This document shows positions 1 through 7,820 of a stretch of DNA of 43,261 nt, piece after piece. How positions within the stretch are numbered: position 1 is the first letter of the stretch; each line of letters opens with the position of its first letter. Both the position numbers and the translations under genes were made by a program. This DNA comes from Acidobacteriota bacterium (GTDB lineage: Bacteria; Acidobacteriota; Vicinamibacteria; Marinacidobacterales; Marinacidobacteraceae), in contig JAJEAO010000085.1 of the NCBI GenBank assembly GCA_022822745.1, forward strand, positions 25,001 through 68,261, read 5' to 3'. The notes under the pieces were generated by a model. That model was given only the letters and a program-made list of their open reading frames with translations. It searched no databases and was not told where the DNA came from.

Positions 1-784
<784 letters not shown>

Positions 785-788
785 CACT

Positions 789-811
789 CCGCGGGTCCAT
801 GGACCACGCGG
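789..811 (+). other. Hairpin in the 23S-5S spacer
   Basis: Arms at 789-798 and 801-811 form an almost perfect stem around a GGTCCATGGACC palindrome, with one unpaired A at 806. It sits directly after the 23S 3' end. Its position suits a processing or exonuclease-stop structure of the rRNA precursor; that role is inference. The rest of the 121-base spacer shows no tRNA. Confidence 0.45.
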
Positions 812-905
812 CGCGGAATCGCACTGATGAAAACGAGCTCGGATCGGCGTCCGCCGAGATGGGCTTTGCCAGACCTTCCAATATGACGAAAACGGATCAG
901 TTTCG

Positions 906-1023
906 TCCCGGTGACCGCAGCGGAGGGGCCACACCCGTTCCCATCCCGAACACGGCAGTTAAGCCCTCCAGCGCCGATGGTACTGCAGTGGAAGCGCTGT
1001 GGGAGAGTAGGTCGTTGCCGGGA
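906..1023 (+). rRNA. 5S ribosomal RNA
   Basis: About 118 bases match the bacterial 5S pattern. The block CACCCGTTCCCATCCCGAAC lies near 932, followed by the AGTTAAGCCCTCCAGCGCCG block and GGTACTGCAGTGG. The outer strands TCCCGGTG... and ...GTTGCCGGGA pair as helix I. It is the distal gene of the rRNA operon, 121 bases after 23S. No strong U-tract terminator follows. The only local stem downstream is a 7-bp hairpin at 1086-1104 (CCGGAGG / CCTTCGG) without a T run. Confidence 0.96.
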
Positions 1024-1232
1024 CACTCCGGGTGGGGTGGACTGGTCGAACGCCGGCGGCAGGGGCGGGCGGGGGATGGGTGTGCCCGGAGGTCTTTCCT
1101 TCGGGTTGCGCCTTGCTCGCGTTGGTCTGGGGGCACTCGTCTGGCCGAGACGGTCACCGGGGATCCGGCGGGTCGGCGCGGCGCCGGTCGAGGAAGAGCC
1201 GGGGGGAGCCGGGAGGAATCGCGGCTCGCACT

Positions 1233-1238
1233 TACAAT
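1233..1238 (+). promoter_or_regulatory. Possible -10 box in the 275-base gap before the antiporter gene
   Basis: TACAAT lies about 60 bases before the antiporter start, in the 1024-1298 gap between 5S and the first protein gene. No convincing -35 hexamer is present 16-18 bases upstream. Apart from this and the hairpin at 1086-1104, I see nothing else in the gap. Confidence 0.25.
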
Positions 1239-1298
1239 CGCCACCGTGTTGTCTGGGCGCCCGGCGGATGGGCTTGCGGTGAGGCGCATTCTCTCCTG

Positions 1299-3248
1299 AT
1301 GCGACGGCGGCTTGCCTTGGCCGTGGGGGCAGCGATGCTCGCGTGGTGCGCGAGCGCGGTCCCGGCGCAGGCCCAGGTGGACCGCGATGCGCCCGAGGTC
1401 GAGCTCGAGGTTCAGGCCCCCGAGATCGTCCTGACCGGCGTGCCTTTCGAGCTGACCGTCAGCCCGGGCGATGGAGGGGGCCCGCTCACGGCGGCCGCGA
1501 CCACCCTCGAAGGCGCGAGCCACGAATCCATCAGCGCGTCGGATGGCGGGCTGGTCGTTTCCGGCGTGACGGTCGCGGGGTCGGGAGCCATCGGGGTCTC
1601 GGTGTCTTCGGGGGCTGCCCGTGGGAGCGCTTCCGTCCGCGCCATCCCCGGATGGCTCTCGCTTGCTCCACCTCTCCTCGCGATCGTGCTGGCGATCTGG
1701 CTGCGGCAGGTCATCGTCGCCCTGGTGGCGGGGATCTGGATCGGAGCCACGATCCTGACCGGTTTCAACCCCTTGACCGGCTTCTTCGAGGTCGGCAGCC
1801 GGTTCGTGATCGGGGCCGTTGCCGACTCCGACCGGGCGCACATCATCGTCTTCAGCATGATGTTCGGCGGGCTCGCCGGGATTCTTGCCCGCAGCGGGGG
1901 CGCGCGGGGCTTCGCCGAGCTCATCACCCGCTATGCGAAGACGCCGAGGCAGGGCCAGGTCAGCACGATGCTGACCGCCTTCGTTGTTTTCTTCGACGAC
2001 TACGCCAATGTGATCATCCGGGGCAACCTCATGCGGCCGATCACGGACGGCCTCCGGGTCTCGCGCGAGAAGCTCGCCTTCCTCACCGACACCGGCGCCG
2101 CCTCCGTAGCGAGCACCGTGATCGTTTCCACCTGGATCGGATACGAAGTCGGACTCATTGACCAGGGCCTCGACCTCATCTCCTATCCGGAGGATGGCTA
2201 CTCGGTCTTCCTCCGCACGATCCCCTACCGGTTCTACCCCATCTTCTCGTTCGCGCTGGCGCTCTCGGTGGGGTTTCTCGGTCGCGACTTCGGTCCCATG
2301 CGCGCCGCCGAGCAGCGCGCCCGGACGCTGAACCAGCCGTTGCGGCCGGGCGCCGAACCCGCCACCGAGACCCTCGACGAGCATCCCGAGATCGCCGACG
2401 GGGGCGCCACCCGGCTCTGGATCCACGGCGTCGTTCCCATCCTGTTCGTCCTGGGAACGGCCGGCATCATGATCTGGATCACGGGACGCGATGCGCTGGT
2501 GGCCGCCGGCGCCACCGACTACGGCGTCCGGGACATCGTGACGAACTCGGACTCCTATGTCGCCCTGCTGTGCGCGGCGATCGCCGGCTGCGCCTCGGGG
2601 ATCGTTCTCGCCGTTGCCCGTCGGGTCCTGAAGCTCGCCGACGCGATGGACGCCTGGCTCGCGGGGCTGCGATCCATGGTGCTCGCCATCGTGATCCTGA
2701 TCCTGGCCTGGTCCATCGGCGATGTCACGGGCGATCTGCACGCCGCGGACTATCTCGTCCAGGTTCTCCAGAACGTCCTCAGCCCGGGCCTCCTGCCGAC
2801 GCTCACGTTCATCGTGGCCGGCGTGATGGCCTTCGCCACCGGCACGAGCTGGGCGACCATGGCGGTCCTGATGCCACTCGTGATCCCCCTCGCGAGCGCC
2901 CTCTCGGCGAACGCCGGCCTGGCGCCGGCGGCTGCGGATCCGATTCTCATGGGAGTCGTCGGCGCCGTACTCGCCGGCGCCGTGTTCGGCGACCACTGCT
3001 CCCCGATCTCGGACACCACCGTGCTGAGCTCCATGGCTTCCGCCTGCGACCACATAGACCACGTTCGAACGCAACTCCCCTATGCGCTCAGCGCGGCGGG
3101 CATCGCGATCGGGCTCGGCATCCTGCCGACCAGCTTCGGCGTCTCACCGTGGATCGCGCTTCTCGCGGGCGCCGCCGCCACGATCGTGCTGGTTCGCGTG
3201 CTCGGATCCCGGGTGGATGCGACATCCGACGGAACTTCCGCTTCATGA
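1299..3248 (+). CDS. NhaC-family Na+/H+ antiporter with exported N-terminal domain
   Basis: The ATG at 1299 gives 649 aa and starts with a Sec-type signal peptide ([10 protein letters not shown]..., cleavage likely after AQA near residue 25). An open frame continues upstream to 1032, but its sequence is not protein-like. Residues about 26-120 are soluble and beta-rich, with an Ig/bacterial-surface flavour ([12 protein letters not shown]... [11 protein letters not shown]). From about residue 125 to the end lie about a dozen hydrophobic segments. The C-terminal half has the family signature [15 protein letters not shown] followed by [11 protein letters not shown], and the mid-protein has VFFDDYAN. 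NhaC proteins exchange Na+ (or an organic cation or amine) for protons in the inner membrane. The extra exported domain is unusual. The gene overlaps the next by ATGA, so translation is probably coupled. Substrate is not determined. Confidence 0.88.
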   Translation: MRRRLALAVGAAMLAWCASAVPAQAQVDRDAPEVELEVQAPEIVLTGVPFELTVSPGDGGGPLTAAATTLEGASHESISASDGGLVVSGVTVAGSGAIGVSVSSGAARGSASVRAIPGWLSLAPPLLAIVLAIWLRQVIVALVAGIWIGATILTGFNPLTGFFEVGSRFVIGAVADSDRAHIIVFSMMFGGLAGILARSGGARGFAELITRYAKTPRQGQVSTMLTAFVVFFDDYANVIIRGNLMRPITDGLRVSREKLAFLTDTGAASVASTVIVSTWIGYEVGLIDQGLDLISYPEDGYSVFLRTIPYRFYPIFSFALALSVGFLGRDFGPMRAAEQRARTLNQPLRPGAEPATETLDEHPEIADGGATRLWIHGVVPILFVLGTAGIMIWITGRDALVAAGATDYGVRDIVTNSDSYVALLCAAIAGCASGIVLAVARRVLKLADAMDAWLAGLRSMVLAIVILILAWSIGDVTGDLHAADYLVQVLQNVLSPGLLPTLTFIVAGVMAFATGTSWATMAVLMPLVIPLASALSANAGLAPAAADPILMGVVGAVLAGAVFGDHCSPISDTTVLSSMASACDHIDHVRTQLPYALSAAGIAIGLGILPTSFGVSPWIALLAGAAATIVLVRVLGSRVDATSDGTSAS

Positions 3249-4243
3249 AGACCGCGCGCCTGGGCGACACCGGCCTCGAAGTGAGTCGCCTCGCGCTCGG
3301 CTGCATGACCTACGGGGATCCCGCGTGGCGTCCCTGGCTTCTCGACGAGACCGCGGCGCGGGAGCACTTCGTCCGGGCGCTCGATCTCGGCATCAACTTC
3401 TTCGACACGGCGGACATGTATTCGCTCGGCAGGAGCGAGGAAATCACCGGAAAGCTCCTTCGCGAGCTCGCGCATCGCGAGGATTACGTGGTCGCGAGCA
3501 AGGTCTTTTTCCCGATGGCCGACCGTCCCAACCGGGGCGGCCTGTCCCGCAAGCACATCCTCGCCTCGTGCGACGCATCGCTGAAGCGGCTCGGCCTCGA
3601 CTATCTCGACCTCTACCAGATCCACCGGTTCGACCCGCACACGCCGATCGAGGAGACGATCGAGGCGCTCGACTCCCTGGTGCGCGCCGGCAAGGTGCGT
3701 TACCTCGGCGCGAGCAGCATGGCGGCCTGGCAGTTCGCGCAGATGCTCCACGCTGCCGACCAGTTCGGATGCCAGCGCTTCGTGTCCATGCAGAACCTGC
3801 TGAATCTCGTCTATCGCGAAGAGGAGCGCGAGATGATTCCCCTGTGCCTCGACGAGGGCGTGGGAATCATCCCGTGGAGCCCGCTGGCCGCCGGATTCCT
3901 CACCGGCAGCCGCAGTCGGGAGGACCGATCCGCGACCGCCCGCGCCGGGAGCGATTCGCTGAACGCGGAGCGCTACTACAAGGACAGCGACTTCGCCGTC
4001 CTCGACACCGTGCTCGAGGTCGCGCGGGATCTCGGCGAACCTCCGGCCAAGGTGGCGCTGGCATGGGTGCTTTCGGTGCCCGGCGTCACCGCCCCCATCG
4101 TCGGCGCGACGCGGATCTGGCAGCTCGACGAGCTCGCGGCCGCCGTGGAGCTCGAACTCGACGAGGAGACGATCGGCCGACTGGAGGCGCCCTACGTGGC
4201 CCATCCGGTGATCGGGCACGAGCAGCCTGCGCCCCGGGACTGA
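3245..4243 (+). CDS. Aldo/keto reductase
   Basis: A 332-aa cytoplasmic protein. It starts at ATG 3245, overlapping the antiporter stop by four bases (ATGA). It opens like the family ([20 protein letters not shown]). The catalytic tetrad is visible: D54 and Y59 in FFDTADMYSLG, K86 in VVASKVFF and H127 in YQIHRFD. NADPH-binding features such as SPLAAGFLTG and IVGATR near the C-terminus fit the (beta/alpha)8 barrel. It resembles the YajO/Tas-type branch, which reduces carbonyl compounds with NADPH. The physiological substrate cannot be read from sequence. It is the middle gene of a three-gene overlapping run. Confidence 0.93.
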   Translation: MKTARLGDTGLEVSRLALGCMTYGDPAWRPWLLDETAAREHFVRALDLGINFFDTADMYSLGRSEEITGKLLRELAHREDYVVASKVFFPMADRPNRGGLSRKHILASCDASLKRLGLDYLDLYQIHRFDPHTPIEETIEALDSLVRAGKVRYLGASSMAAWQFAQMLHAADQFGCQRFVSMQNLLNLVYREEEREMIPLCLDEGVGIIPWSPLAAGFLTGSRSREDRSATARAGSDSLNAERYYKDSDFAVLDTVLEVARDLGEPPAKVALAWVLSVPGVTAPIVGATRIWQLDELAAAVELELDEETIGRLEAPYVAHPVIGHEQPAPRD

Positions 4244-5910
4244 AGCTGCGCCTCACCGCGGTCACGCTCGTCGCCGCGTTCCTGCCGGTTCCTCTCCTCG
4301 CGCAGGACTGGAACGATGGCGCTCCGGCGCTGGGCCTGACGGTCGTTACCGGGACCGGCGGTCCCTCGAAGGACCACATCGCCGAGTCCACCGGGACCGG
4401 GGTCGCGGCGTTCGACTACGACCAGGACGGCTACCCCGACCTCTACTTCCCGAACGCCCCGGCGTGGGAGGCCCCCGGGGGCCCCTGGAGACCTCGTTCC
4501 GGGGCGCTCTACCGCAATCAGGGGGGACGCCGGTTCACCGATGTGACAGAGAAAGCCGGGCTCCGCACCGATGCGTGGGGGCAGGGCGCGGTCAGCGGTG
4601 ACTTCGACGGCGACGGCTTCCCCGATCTCTACGTCACCGCACTCGGGCCGAACCTGCTGTTCCGCAACAACGGGGACGGCACCTTCACCGAGATCGCGGC
4701 CTCCACCGGCGTCGCCGGAAACGAGTGGAGCATCGGCGCCGCCTTCCTCGATGCGGATGACGATGGTCTCGCCGATCTCTTCGTCGCGAACTACATCGAG
4801 ACGACGGAGGCGCAGATCCGGAGCGGCGAACGGACTCGCCGGTGGCGAGGGCGGGTGCTCGTGCTCGACGGGCCCCGCGGGCTCCCTCCGGCGGCGAACC
4901 GGTTCTATCGCGCCGATGGCGGCGGCGGCTTTCTCGACGAGACGACCGTCGCCGGATTCGCCACCGGCCCGCCGCGCTACTCCATGGGGGTGGCCGCTCT
5001 CGACGCGGACGGCGATGGCGACCCCGACCTCTTCGTCGCGAACGACTCCGCGGCGAACGCGCTCTGGCGGAACGACGGGGGCGGATTCCGGGATGTCGGC
5101 CTCCTCACCGGCGTGGCGCTCAGCGCCGACGGCGCGACGCAGGGGAGCATGGGCGTCGCGGCGGCGGATGCCGACGGGGACGGCTTCCCCGACCTCGCGG
5201 TGACGAACTTCGCTCACGACCACTACGCCTTCTATCGGGGGCTCGCAACGGATCTCTTCCTCGACGACGCGGTCGGGGCCGGGATCGCCACCGCGACCTT
5301 CGCCCCGCTCGGGTGGGGGGCGGTCTTCTTCGACGCCGAGAACGACGGCGACCTCGACCTCGCCTTCGCGAACGGTCATCTCTATCCCCAGGTGGACGAG
5401 GATCCGGCGCTCGGAGAGTCCTACGCGCAGCCGGACCAGCTCTTCCTCCGCGAGGGCGACGGCTACCGCGCCGGGACGTTCGGGCGCCCGGAGCGCTCCT
5501 CCCGGGGCATGGCGCTTCTCGACCTGGAGGGCGATGGCGACTGGGAAGTCGCGGTCTCGAACCAGGATGCCGCTCCTGTCCTGTGGCGCGGGCGGACCGT
5601 GGCCCCCGGAGGCTGGATCCGCTTCCGGCTGGTGGATCCCATCGGGGAGCGCGATGGCCTCGGCGCGCGGGTCACGCTGACCTCGGGCGCCGCGCGGCGC
5701 CGCGCGGGTCAGACCTCCGGCGGGAGCTACGCCTCCGACAGCGAGCGCGTGCTCCACTTCGGCCTCGGAGATTCGGACCGACCGGTATCGGTCGAGGTGC
5801 GCTGGCGCGATGGCATGGTCGAAACCTGGCCTGATCTCGCCCCGCGCCGCACCTGGATCCTGAAGCGCGGCGCTCCCGCGGCGCCCCACGGAACGCTGCT
5901 CTTCCAATGA
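4240..5910 (+). CDS. CRTAC1-family FG-GAP/ASPIC exported protein, probable CTG start
   Basis: The mature protein is clear: seven FG-GAP/VCBS-type calcium-loop repeats (DYDQDGYPDLYF, DFDGDGFPDLYV, DADDDGLADLFV, DADGDGDPDLFV, DADGDGFPDLAV, DAENDGDLDLAF, DLEGDGDWEVAV), then an ASPIC/UnbV domain from about residue 465 (GLGARVTLTSG... VEVRWRDG). This is the CRTAC1 architecture: a secreted beta-propeller likely to bind ligands or surfaces. The N-terminus LKLRLTAVTLVAAFLPVPLLAQ is a good signal peptide, but no in-frame ATG, GTG or TTG precedes or lies within it. The CTG at 4240 overlaps the upstream stop as CTGA, copying the ATGA overlap one gene earlier; a second CTG is at 4246. About 556 aa. A sequencing error upstream is the alternative for the odd start. 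Confidence 0.87.
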   Translation: MKLRLTAVTLVAAFLPVPLLAQDWNDGAPALGLTVVTGTGGPSKDHIAESTGTGVAAFDYDQDGYPDLYFPNAPAWEAPGGPWRPRSGALYRNQGGRRFTDVTEKAGLRTDAWGQGAVSGDFDGDGFPDLYVTALGPNLLFRNNGDGTFTEIAASTGVAGNEWSIGAAFLDADDDGLADLFVANYIETTEAQIRSGERTRRWRGRVLVLDGPRGLPPAANRFYRADGGGGFLDETTVAGFATGPPRYSMGVAALDADGDGDPDLFVANDSAANALWRNDGGGFRDVGLLTGVALSADGATQGSMGVAAADADGDGFPDLAVTNFAHDHYAFYRGLATDLFLDDAVGAGIATATFAPLGWGAVFFDAENDGDLDLAFANGHLYPQVDEDPALGESYAQPDQLFLREGDGYRAGTFGRPERSSRGMALLDLEGDGDWEVAVSNQDAAPVLWRGRTVAPGGWIRFRLVDPIGERDGLGARVTLTSGAARRRAGQTSGGSYASDSERVLHFGLGDSDRPVSVEVRWRDGMVETWPDLAPRRTWILKRGAPAAPHGTLLFQ

Positions 5911-5955
5911 ACCGCCGCTGTTCCTATGGAGCGTCACTCTTCCTATGGAGCGCCC
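5899..5955 (+). repeat. Three tandem 19-bp units at the 3' end of the CRTAC1 gene
   Basis: Units begin at 5899, 5918 and 5937, exactly 19 bases apart. The core of units 2 and 3 is TTCCTATGGAGCG; unit 1 is a diverged copy that includes the stop codon. A further partial match (CCTATGGA) lies at 6001. The array crosses from the coding end into the gap before the TPR gene. Confidence 0.7.
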
Positions 5956-6024
5956 CGGTTCTCCCGGTAGGGGTTCTCCAGAGCGGCGCCGCGCCCATCA
6001 CCTATGGACGCTGAGGCCGGACCC

Positions 6025-7569
6025 ATGATCGCGCGCCCAACCGTCGCCGCCACGACCGCTCTCGCGCTCTTCCTCGCCCCGGCAGCCGCCCAGACGCCCG
6101 AAATCCGCGCCCGGATGGAGACGGCTCTCGTCCACCTCGCCGAAGGAAACGAGGACGCAGCGGTTCCCCTGCTGCTGCAGGTCGTGGACGAGGCGCCGTT
6201 CCACGGGCCCGCGCGTCTCCAGCTCGGGGCGCTCGCGGTCACCCGATCCGAATGGGCCGTCGCCGGGGACCACCTGCGCGCCGCGCTCGAGGCAACCGGA
6301 GAGGCCACCCCCGCGGGCGCGGTCCCGGTCCAGCGTCCCGGCCTCGCGTGGGCGCTCCTCGCCGAGGCGCTGGACGGCGAGGGCGACCTGGAAGGAGCGC
6401 TCGAGGCGACCGGCGAAGCGCTCCGGTTCGCTCCCGCCTTCGCGCCGGCGCTGCTTCGCCGGTCGGACCTCGCCCGCCGCCTGGCGGGAATCCATTCGTC
6501 CGACGGCTGGACGCCGTCCCGGATCCACCATGTCGAGACCGCGCTCGAAGCGGCGCGCGAGGCGGCCCGGCTGGCTCCGGAGCGACCGCGTCCGTGGCGC
6601 GCCCTGTCGCTTGCGGCCACCGCCGCGCAGGTCGAGGAGCTGGCCCGGTGCGCCGCCCGCCGCGCCACCGAGATCGCTCCCGCGGATCCCGCAGCCTGGT
6701 TTCTGCTCGCCCGCGCCGCTCGGGAATCCGACCCGGAGGAGGCGCTGGCGGCGGCCGAGTCGGCGCTCGCCGCCGGAGGCGACCGGGATCCCGCGCTCTG
6801 GATGCTGCTCGGCGAGCTGCGGGCGTTCCGGATGGACATGAGCGCCGCGCTCGCCGCCTACGCCGAGGCCCTGCGGCTCGACCCCGCCGCAGCCGGAGAG
6901 ATGGCGAGTCCGGCGCTGGACGCCCTCGCCGCCGGTGACGACGAGGAGCTTCTCGTCCTCCTCGCCGAGCGCGCCCGGCGAGCGGCCGGGGCCGTGAACA
7001 CCCGTTTCACCCTCGCCCGGCGCGCCCTCCGGCTCGGCCGGATCGAGGAAGCCGCCGGCGAGCTGCGCGCGCTGGCCGGGATCCGACCCGGCCATCCCGC
7101 CATCCTGACGGCGCTCCACACCGCGCTCCGGCGAACCGGCGCGTCCGGCGAGGCGGACCGGGTGCTCGCCCGCCTCGAGGCGGTGAAGGCCGCGGAATCG
7201 TCCGCGTGGGCCAGGTCGAACCAGCGGCAGCAGGCGCGGGCGGAGGCCCGATCCGCCCTCGACCGCGGCGACTTCGTCGCGGCCGCCGCCGCATGGGAAG
7301 CGCTGTCCGCCGATCCGGACCCGGCGGACGACCCGAACCGCTCTGACGACTTCGCGCGACTCGGGCAGGCGCTGGCCGGTCTCGGGCGCCCCGCCCGCGC
7401 GCTGGCCGCCTTCGGGGACTCGCTGGCGCTTCGGCCCTTCGACCCCGAAGTGCTTGCCGCCGCCGCGGAGGTCGCGGCATCGGCCGGCCACACGGAGGCG
7501 GCTGGGCGGTATTCCGGGCGGGCTCGGCTCGCGGCGCCCGAGTGCGCGCCCCCGAGTGCGCGCCTATGA
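6025..7569 (+). CDS. Exported TPR-repeat protein
   Basis: ATG 6025 is preferred over the in-frame ATG at 6004 because it starts directly on a signal peptide (MIARPTVAATTALALFLAPAAAQ); this gives 514 aa. The rest is an alanine- and arginine-rich helical solenoid with tetratricopeptide features: repeated alpha-helix pairs with A at TPR positions (LQLGALAVTRSEWAVAGDHL, LAEALDGEGDLEGALEATGEALRF, WFLLARAARESDPEEALAAAESAL, RALAAFGDSLALRPFDPEVL). It probably acts as a periplasmic scaffold. CRTAC1 and TPR proteins often occur together in Acidobacteriota-like genomes, so a shared role with the gene upstream is plausible but not shown. The C-terminus runs through a 14-bp tandem duplication, so the last dozen residues may be frame-altered. 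Confidence 0.82.
   Translation: MIARPTVAATTALALFLAPAAAQTPEIRARMETALVHLAEGNEDAAVPLLLQVVDEAPFHGPARLQLGALAVTRSEWAVAGDHLRAALEATGEATPAGAVPVQRPGLAWALLAEALDGEGDLEGALEATGEALRFAPAFAPALLRRSDLARRLAGIHSSDGWTPSRIHHVETALEAAREAARLAPERPRPWRALSLAATAAQVEELARCAARRATEIAPADPAAWFLLARAARESDPEEALAAAESALAAGGDRDPALWMLLGELRAFRMDMSAALAAYAEALRLDPAAAGEMASPALDALAAGDDEELLVLLAERARRAAGAVNTRFTLARRALRLGRIEEAAGELRALAGIRPGHPAILTALHTALRRTGASGEADRVLARLEAVKAAESSAWARSNQRQQARAEARSALDRGDFVAAAAAWEALSADPDPADDPNRSDDFARLGQALAGLGRPARALAAFGDSLALRPFDPEVLAAAAEVAASAGHTEAAGRYSGRARLAAPECAPPSARL
7537..7564 (+). repeat. Perfect 14-bp tandem duplication inside the TPR gene end
   Basis: CCCGAGTGCGCGCC occurs twice back to back at 7537-7550 and 7551-7564. 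Fourteen is not a multiple of three, so gain or loss of a copy would change the C-terminal reading frame and stop position. Confidence 0.85.
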
Positions 7570-7610
7570 GGCGATAAATCATGACGCGATGAATCACGAG
7601 GCGATGAACG
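7566..7610 (+). repeat. Three tandem 15-bp units before the TonB receptor gene
   Basis: Consensus ATGANGCGATRAATC at 7566-7580, 7581-7595 and 7596-7610. The first unit contains the TPR stop codon. It lies at the left edge of the 251-base gap 7570-7820 and directly follows the 14-bp duplication. Confidence 0.75.
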
Positions 7611-7685
7611 CTGCCGGCCCCATCCTTGCCTCTTGCCGTTCCAGTCCCGCCCCCGACGCTTCGGAAGTCTGTTTTCTCCAACGCA

Positions 7686-7691
7686 TAGAAT
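7686..7691 (+). promoter_or_regulatory. Candidate -10 box upstream of the TonB receptor gene
   Basis: TAGAAT, about 130 bases before the start codon, in the otherwise featureless 7611-7820 stretch. A -35 is not obvious: TTCGGA at 7660 is 20 bases upstream. The same hexamer appears before three other genes in the window. Confidence 0.3.
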
Positions 7692-7820
7692 CCCGATGCG
7701 TCTCGACAGATCTCACCCCACGACGAACTCTCGGCATCGAGCGCCTCGTCCAATCCGCCGGATTCGGTCCGGGGGATCGGATGGGTCGCCACCGCTCGAT
7801 CCCGACCCCCGGAGGAACTC

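Noticed and set aside
785-905. tRNA gene in the 23S-5S spacer
   Set aside because: No cloverleaf or T-loop (GTTCRANYC) pattern was found; only a simple hairpin.
897-3074. Long minus-strand frame antisense to the first antiporter gene
   Set aside because: Composition (Arg, Gly, Asp, His rich) is that of a shadow of a GC-rich gene; the plus-strand frame has clear family motifs.
3245-5910. Fusion of the aldo/keto reductase with the CRTAC1 protein
   Set aside because: They are in different frames, the reductase has a proper stop, and the second protein begins with its own signal peptide.
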